Below, in pieces: positions 58,591 through 64,000 of a stretch of DNA of 64,000 bases. The notes beneath the pieces were generated by a model. It was not told the DNA's origin. It saw only the letters and a list, made by a program, of their open reading frames with translations, and did not search any database. How positions within the stretch are numbered: position 1 is the first letter of the stretch; each line of letters opens with the position of its first letter. The position numbers and the translations under genes were made by a program. The DNA is from Umbelopsis isabellina (taxonomy: Eukaryota; Mucoromycota; Umbelopsidomycetes; Umbelopsidales; Umbelopsidaceae): the NCBI GenBank assembly GCA_016758905.1, contig JAEPQZ010000012.1, forward strand, positions 823,494 to 887,493. The letters run 5' to 3'.

Positions 58591-59193
58591 GCACCGACCA
58601 CTTTTGGACGTTTAATTCCAAGATTGAATGTTTTGCTCTTCCCATAAAACGATATTTTCACGCGGTAGACGTTAATTTAATTGTATATGTTGAATCTGAT
58701 TCTCAGGGCTTGCAAGTGCGCGCTCATCAGTCCAAAATCCTCCATCATGAGCTTCTCACACACAACAGCAACTTAGAAACAAAAGGTATTTGTAACGACC
58801 GAAACAATTTGTTGGGTGCTTTTGTGCACAATAGTATAATATATATAGCTAGCTGGTGAATCAATAATCCATTTCAATCCAACAGTTTTGATGTAGAATA
58901 TCTGAAACAGATATATTTCTTTGCAATTTGAAAATGCTGTAACGTGTAATTAATTACCACGGCAGACTTGGCATTTTAAAATGCTTCTTCAGGTAAGACT
59001 AAAAAAGGAAAAAAAGGCTACGGGCCAGACCAAACCTTCATTAAACCAGCAAAAGTACAAATACCCAAGCTCATCTGCTTTGTTACAAATCAACACCTAC
59101 TCTTATTAGTCTCACAATACGGTATGTTTGATTCAGCTAACCAGATAGCATAGTAAAAGCGACTGAAAGCTAACATTACGAATTTCAGTTCCA

Positions 59194-60534
59194 ATGTCAC
59201 TGAGACGTATCGTTTTTGCCTTAGCATATGCCACTTTGCTACTATCGGCTGCAGGACCAGCTGTAGCAGTCCCCGTCCGTCGGTCTGTACCTTGGCCGCA
59301 AAATGACCCGTTTTACACTCCTCCTTCTGGATATGAAAGTTCTGCTCCGGGGGCCATTCTCCGAACAAGACCTATTCCTAGTCCATTGGCAGGCATTTTT
59401 TCTCAGACTGAAAATGTTGCAAACGCCTGGCAAATACTCTATCGAACCACTGATGCTCTGGGAAATGCCATAGCTACGGTTACTACTTTAATTGAACCTC
59501 ATAACGCGAATTCCGCAAAAGTCTTGTCATATCAACTTGCAGAAGATAGCGCTGCTCAGCAATGTGCTCCCTCTTATACATTGCAAAGTGGTTCAGGTGG
59601 TACTTCAAGTTCACTAGATCTTTTGATGATGGACGCAGCTTTAAACCAAGGGTGGTATGTAACAGCACCTGACTATGAGGGACCAAAAAGTGTTTTTACT
59701 TGTGGCTCGACATCAGGTCAAGGCGTATTGGACTCCATACGGGCTGTTTTAGCTTCCACCAGTGTGACTGGAGTGAAATCCTCGGCAGGGGTTGTGCTTT
59801 GGGGATACTCTGGTGGTGCCTTGGCGACAGGATGGGCTGCTGAGCTACAACCTACCTACGCTCCAGAGTTGAAGCTACTTGGAGCAGCAATGGGCGGTAC
59901 ACCATCTGAACTAAATGCTACTGTTAATGCTGTTAACAAGGGCCCATTTGCTGGGCTTATACCAGCTGGATTTCTTGGACTGTCTCAGCAATATCCTGAT
60001 TTGAATAGCTACATTCAATCACAACTCATTCCTTCAAAGGCAGCTGCCTTTAACAACGCATCCGCACAGTGCCTTGGAGCTGATAGTACTCAATTTGCTA
60101 ATCAAGACATATTCAGCTATTTTCAACCAAACTTCCTGAACGGTTCGCCTGCTGCCACGGCTATAGCAAATAATAAGATGGGAAGCTACGTACCCAAGAT
60201 ACCTCTATGGATGTATCACGCTATACATGATGAAGTGGTGCCCTTCGCACCCACTCAGGCGCTTGTGACCAAATATTGCTCAGAAGGTGCTAACATTCAA
60301 TTTACTCAGGACCAACTGTCTGAGCATATCATTTTGGATATTACTGGAGCTGCTGATGCCTTTACTTGGCTGAAAGCACGCTTGAGTGGGGTGCCTTTAG
60401 CAGCTGGCTGTACAACAAGGACAACAACAAGTGAAATTCTGGATCCTGGTGCTCTTTTAGTTTTTGGATCTATCATATTCAATGGTTTGCAGGATCTGCT
60501 AGGAAAGCCAATTGGCCCAACTTCTCTAGCTTAA
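59194..60534 (+). CDS. Secreted lipase (LIP family)
   Basis: A single exon of 446 aa. The N terminus is a clear signal peptide (MSLRRIVFALAYATLLLSAA, cleavage near AVAVPVRR). The mature region matches the fungal secretory lipase family (PF03583): ANAWQILYRTTDALGNAIAT, LSYQLAEDSAAQQCAPSYTL, QGWYVTAPDYEGPKSVFTCG, then the nucleophile elbow VVLWGYSGGALATGWAA (Ser in GYSGG). The acid and His come from IPLWMYHAIHDEVVPFAPTQ and LSEHIILDITGA. Cysteines in QQCAPSY and VTKYCSEG are likely disulfides. Such enzymes hydrolyse triacylglycerols or related esters outside the cell. It lacks introns, unlike most neighbours, and is the last clearly intact gene before the telomere. Confidence 0.92.
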   Translation: MSLRRIVFALAYATLLLSAAGPAVAVPVRRSVPWPQNDPFYTPPSGYESSAPGAILRTRPIPSPLAGIFSQTENVANAWQILYRTTDALGNAIATVTTLIEPHNANSAKVLSYQLAEDSAAQQCAPSYTLQSGSGGTSSSLDLLMMDAALNQGWYVTAPDYEGPKSVFTCGSTSGQGVLDSIRAVLASTSVTGVKSSAGVVLWGYSGGALATGWAAELQPTYAPELKLLGAAMGGTPSELNATVNAVNKGPFAGLIPAGFLGLSQQYPDLNSYIQSQLIPSKAAAFNNASAQCLGADSTQFANQDIFSYFQPNFLNGSPAATAIANNKMGSYVPKIPLWMYHAIHDEVVPFAPTQALVTKYCSEGANIQFTQDQLSEHIILDITGAADAFTWLKARLSGVPLAAGCTTRTTTSEILDPGALLVFGSIIFNGLQDLLGKPIGPTSLA

Positions 60535-61081
60535 TACTCAGCATTTTCCTTGAGTACTGTTTAACCTCGTTGATTATGAGACGTTTTATATCAATAAATC
60601 TAGCAGCAGCCCAATTCAAATGTAATAATTGTACTTCAATTTTAGAATGCGGCCAAAGGCACAAGCTAGAAATAACTAACTGTATTACATCATTTTCTTT
60701 GTCCAACATTCCGGGAGTCATAGTAAGTAGCATGTGAAATGTTGATGTGGTAAAGTGCTCAACGGCTAAAATTTATGTGATGATAATGTAATAATAAAGA
60801 TATAAGCGCACGTTTTACCACGCTTTACCAGATTGTAATATCAAGCTTTATTCTGCAACTTTGTCTTTATGAAAATCAATGTGAAATGGAAGATGGCCGT
60901 TTGAATTGCATAAAGAATATGTGTCGGCAGCGAGACGCTATTATATCGCTGTGTTCGCGTGCATAAAAGCTACTTCTGGCTGGGGTCAGAGAAGCGATTG
61001 TCGCTTGGGGCACGCTTAGCTCAAAGCCACCATCAGTGGAAGGAAAAGCAGAATTGGTGATAGCAATTTCTGACATTCCAG
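60535..61081. other. Intergenic region after the lipase
   Basis: About 550 bp. A minus-strand frame at 60876-61103 has no recognised motif. The sequence just before 61082 (ttccag) could be a splice acceptor for the frame that follows. Confidence 0.35.
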
Positions 61082-61582
61082 TATATCTTGGCTTCCTATG
61101 CAAGTACTGTGTGTACTATTATAAAAGTGTGCGTACCATGGAACGACATCAAAACGAAAAAACACAAGAATAAGGATTTGAATTTGTTGGATAGAGTGGA
61201 ACCATGTCCGTTACAGCGGCTCCATGAAAGCCTGGGCAGCAGGTACTTTGGTGCTTCTATTGTAAACATTGATGACAATGGCGATGACGATGATGAGAAC
61301 ATGCAAGATGTTGCAATGTCGATACTGAATGAACCTAGTATTAGCGACACTGTGGACGTCGAGGCCATTGTCCGCGAAAGGTTGCCCGAAAAGTTGCTCG
61401 AAAACAAGCTACTTCAAGATCAAACCAGATGGGCGATATCCCAACTTTATTCTGTAACACCCCCGCAATGTCTTTCATTTTTATTGGTTAACCTAGTAAA
61501 ACCGGTCTATCACGACAGTATTTGCTTTCCACCCTGTTTGAACCTGTTTGTAAATCTGTTTGCAAACTTACATTCAATCTGA
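61082..61582 (+). CDS. Unidentified subtelomeric reading frame
   Basis: An open frame of ~165 codons reads like protein in its middle part (LLDRVEPCPLQRLHESLGSR, YFGASIVNIDDNGDDDDENM, AIVRERLPEKLLENKLLQDQ), with an acidic run and predicted helices. There is no good ATG at its start; ttccag at 61076-61081 could be an acceptor, so this may be the last exon of a spliced gene whose first part I cannot find. The last ~35 codons (SFLLVNLVKPVYHDS onward) look non-coding-like. It is the final frame before the degenerate telomeric zone. It may be a broken gene or a fragment of a subtelomeric family. Confidence 0.3.
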   Translation, partial: YILASYASTVCTIIKVCVPWNDIKTKKHKNKDLNLLDRVEPCPLQRLHESLGSRYFGASIVNIDDNGDDDDENMQDVAMSILNEPSISDTVDVEAIVRERLPEKLLENKLLQDQTRWAISQLYSVTPPQCLSFLLVNLVKPVYHDSICFPPCLNLFVNLFANLHSI

Positions 61583-61914
61583 TTAAACGGTTTATTACTC
61601 GCTGGCCATGAAACAAATTTAAAACATTATCTGCAAGAAATTTGCTTGCAACAGTCATCAAATTCCATTCGTATAATAAATTGTGAGTAATCCGAAGGCT
61701 CCAGTTCCCTAATCAAACTGTATGCGAAAGGTTAATAAGTGAAAGACACATCAAGCAGCTACATCTGGTGAATGAAAAAATTGGATGTTCTGGTATAGAA
61801 AAACAAATAAATCACCAGGAGCGATGACTTCATGTTCGCAGAGACTTCTCTTTGTGTTCAAAAAGATGTAATATTGATGGGCCAGGCCGAAACCCAATGG
61901 AAAATGGAAGATGA
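61583..61914. other. Transition to subtelomere
   Basis: About 330 bp with no telomere-like repeats and no gene. Short open frame 61751-61954 on the minus strand has no motif. Confidence 0.4.
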
Positions 61915-63889
61915 AAATTAACCCACTAAACCCTAAAAAGTAGACCCTAAACATCAGACCCTAAACACTAAAGATCAACAGAAACATTAGAATATAAAAA
62001 ACAAGATGCAGAGTATAAATATCAGAGCAAGACATCAGAATACTAAATGTAAAATGAATCGATAAACAGAAGCATAAGTTATAGAATACAAAAAAGATAG
62101 AACAGAATATACAACAATTGAATAAATAAAAAAAACAAGTTACAACATAAAATTTGAAAGATCTAAATACAAGAACTGGAAGACACTAAAATTACAAAAA
62201 TTGAGATAAAGGATATAGGAGTTAGATTTAGGGAATAATAGATAAACATAGCCCACAAACTCTATACCCTAAAATTAAGCCTTTAGGGTAACCAGTTTTG
62301 AAATATAAAGTCTAGGGGAAAAAAGATTAAAGATATATGATGTAAGATTAAGACTTGGAGATCTGAGCTTTATCATTTAGGATATAAGGCCCAGGATGCA
62401 TAAAAATACAATTTATTTTTAGATTAAAAAATATACACTATAAGAGCTAGGGTATAGAATACATGAGACATGAGTTAAGATTTAGAATCCGGGATATAGG
62501 GTTAAGCACCAGACATACAAGCCTAGGATTTAGGATTGAGAATGTTAGAACTAAGGGATTTAAGAGGTAGCGTTTACAATATAGGAGTTATGATGTACGC
62601 TACAAGACACAGGCTTCAGGATATAGACTCCAGACCTCAGAGTATAAGATATACGATATAAAGCAAAGGATATAAGCTTAGAACTTAAAATATAAAATAC
62701 AAGACATAGGGTTTGAAATATAGGAAGGAAACAGTACGCTCTAGAAACTAACCGTTTAACGTAAACATTTAAGATTTAAGCATATGACCTAAGAATAAAG
62801 ATTTAGGCTTTAGGAGTTAACATTTAAACTATAATATTTAGGATATAGAATGTAAAGTTTAGAAATTAGAATTTAAGATTTAATGTTTAAGATTGAAGGT
62901 TGGGGATATAGGATATAAATCAGGCGGTATGATTTAAGATTTAGAAGAGAACATTTAGGCTTTAAAATCTAAGGATATCATACATTAAATTTGGAATTTA
63001 GAAATCAGAATATAGAGTATAGGATTTAGAATATAGGAAATAGGATTTAGGGATATAGAACTGAAGAATAAGAATGGTAAGATTTAAGATGTAAAATTTA
63101 GAAGTTGACATTTAGAACGTAGCATTTAAGGTTTGGGAAGTACATTTACGCCATAGAATATAAGAGTTAGGGCTAAGATATAGGATTGAAGAAGTAGAGA
63201 TACGGGGATTTAGGATAAAAAGTTAGGATTTAGAATTGACGGTTTAGGATATAAGATACAGGGTCTAGGCTCCAAGATTTAGCGTTTAACATGTAGATGT
63301 GAAATTTAGAACCTAGACTTTAGGAGTAGTGAGGTAGAATGTAAGCTATAAAATTTAAAATTTAGAGTATAAAATTTAAAATGCAGGATTTAGAGGTAAG
63401 TTTAGACTCTAACATTTAGGATTTAAGATTTAGAGAATTGAGACTTTAGGATTTAAACTTTAGGATTTAGGCTGTAAAGTCCAAGAGATAGGATCTACTA
63501 TATAGAACTTTAGGATATAGCTGTGAGAATTTAGGATTTAGACTATGGGAACTAGGATTTAAAATTTAGAATATAAGGTTTAAGATTTAAGGATTCAGCC
63601 TTCAGAATTTAGAATATAGGAGGTTGACAAGGTAGGGATTTAAATTTAAGGTTTACAATTGAGGATATAGGGCTTAAACTTTAAGATCTAGGACATAGAC
63701 TTAACGATTCAACATAGAGGATTTAGGATTAAAAATATAAGATTGACAATATAAATGTAGGGTATAGAATATAGAATCTAGAATTAGGATATAGGCTTTA
63801 GGATATAGAACATAGGATTTAGGATCTAGGATACAAAATTTAGGGTTTAGGATTTAAGGTTCACGGTTTAGGATATAGGGTTAGGATAT
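61915..63889. repeat. Degenerate telomere-like subtelomeric zone
   Basis: About 2 kb of AT-rich sequence built from variants of the telomere unit: ggatttaggatatag, tttaagatttaga, ggatataggg, gaatttag and similar. The match to TTTAGGG is weak on the left and improves steadily toward the right. Most of the zone carries the G-rich strand on top (TTTAGG), but the left edge (about 61919-61972) carries CCCTAAA units on top, i.e. inverted. No gene is visible inside. It looks like old telomeric DNA that has decayed by point mutation and small indels. Confidence 0.85.
61919..61972. repeat. Inverted telomere-like units (CCCTAAA on the plus strand)
   Basis: Four spaced copies of (a)ccctaaa or near-copies: cccactaaaccctaaa, gaccctaaacatc, gaccctaaacact. 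They are in the opposite orientation to the terminal array. Confidence 0.85.
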
Positions 63890-64000
63890 AGGGTGAGGGT
63901 TTAGGGTTTAGGATTTAGAGTATAAGATTTAGGGTTTAGGGTTTAGGGTTTAGGGTTAGGGTTTAGGGTTTAGGGTTTAGGGTTTAGGGTTTAGGGTTTA
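63890..64000. repeat. Telomere, TTTAGGG repeats
   Basis: The window ends in tandem tttaggg units, near-perfect over the last ~70 bases, with single ttaggg variants at about 63953. Just inward are mixed forms such as gggttaggatatagggtgagg. The G-rich strand runs 5'->3' off the right end, as at a natural chromosome end. The unit is the 7-nt (Arabidopsis-type) repeat rather than the 6-nt TTAGGG common in fungi. Confidence 0.95.

Larger units (their letters stand above)
58245..59193. other. Intergenic region with two short perfect hairpins
   Basis: About 950 bp. Two perfect 8-bp inverted repeats with 3-nt loops occur: actcacat/atgtgagt (58454-58472) and gactttgt/acaaagtc (58572-58590). No reading frame or RNA family was recognised. 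The right end is the promoter of the lipase gene. Confidence 0.5.

Noticed and set aside
1-64000. tRNA genes, rRNA genes, CRISPR arrays, insertion sequences
   Set aside because: No tRNA cloverleaf with a GGTTCRANNCC-type arm, no rRNA core motifs and no spaced direct-repeat arrays were found. Bacterial-type mobile elements are not expected and none was seen.

Overview
This is the right-hand end of a fungal chromosome. The last ~100 bases are a TTTAGGG array in the 5'->3' orientation expected of a right-hand telomere. Inward of it lie ~2 kb of increasingly degenerate telomere-like, AT-rich sequence. The remaining ~61 kb is compact euchromatin on both strands. Most genes have several short introns (about 50-110 nt, GT...AG, often with a CTAAC/CTAAT-like branch site), and intergenic gaps are often only a few hundred bases. 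Gene content is fungal: a velvet regulator, a Zn2Cys6 factor, two AP-1-like bZIPs, a Ste50-like adaptor, a TVP18-like Golgi protein, a fungal tropomyosin and Mms19. Animal-like families (a BRE/BABAM2-like subunit, a C8orf76-like TPR protein) suggest an early-diverging fungus, probably Mucoromycota. That placement is inference; no rRNA or other taxonomic marker is present.

Layout. 0.8-6.4 kb: velvet protein, HPP membrane protein, BAG-domain cochaperone, YjbQ/UPF0047 protein. 6.4-8.2 kb: no intact gene, but a likely gene remnant. 8.2-15.4 kb: mitochondrial PP2C (Ptc7-like), TVP18-like protein, tropomyosin, a kelch-repeat membrane protein. 15.8-16.9 kb: BRE-like gene. 16.9-20.5 kb: a gene-poor stretch holding one tiny two-exon CCHC zinc-knuckle gene. 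20.5-29.3 kb: DUF202 protein and glutathionyl-hydroquinone reductase (divergent), Seb1/Nrd1-like factor and Pol III subunit RPC34 (divergent), and a 6-phosphofructo-2-kinase whose phosphatase half has lost its catalytic His. 29.7-39.4 kb: Mms19, Yap1/Pap1-like bZIP, Ste50-like adaptor, C8orf76-like TPR protein. 39.7-46.9 kb: a second kelch membrane protein, an alpha/beta hydrolase and acetoacetyl-CoA synthetase sharing a 56-bp divergent promoter, and a CYSTM-like protein. 48.0-58.2 kb: galactokinase, a strongly self-complementary intergenic segment (possible structured RNA), a second bZIP, a Zn2Cys6 factor, a dienelactone hydrolase. 59.2-61.6 kb: an intronless secreted lipase and one unidentified reading frame. 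61.9-64.0 kb: subtelomere and telomere.

The genes are mostly unrelated housekeeping and regulatory functions, with no operon-like cluster. Themes that recur are stress and redox response (Yap1-like bZIP, glutathionyl-hydroquinone reductase, Mms19), carbon metabolism (PFK-2, galactokinase, acetoacetyl-CoA synthetase), signalling (Ste50-like, kelch surface proteins, velvet) and RNA polymerase biology (Seb1, RPC34). Exon joins were worked out by hand from splice consensus, reading phase and family conservation. Gene ends are firmer than every internal junction.
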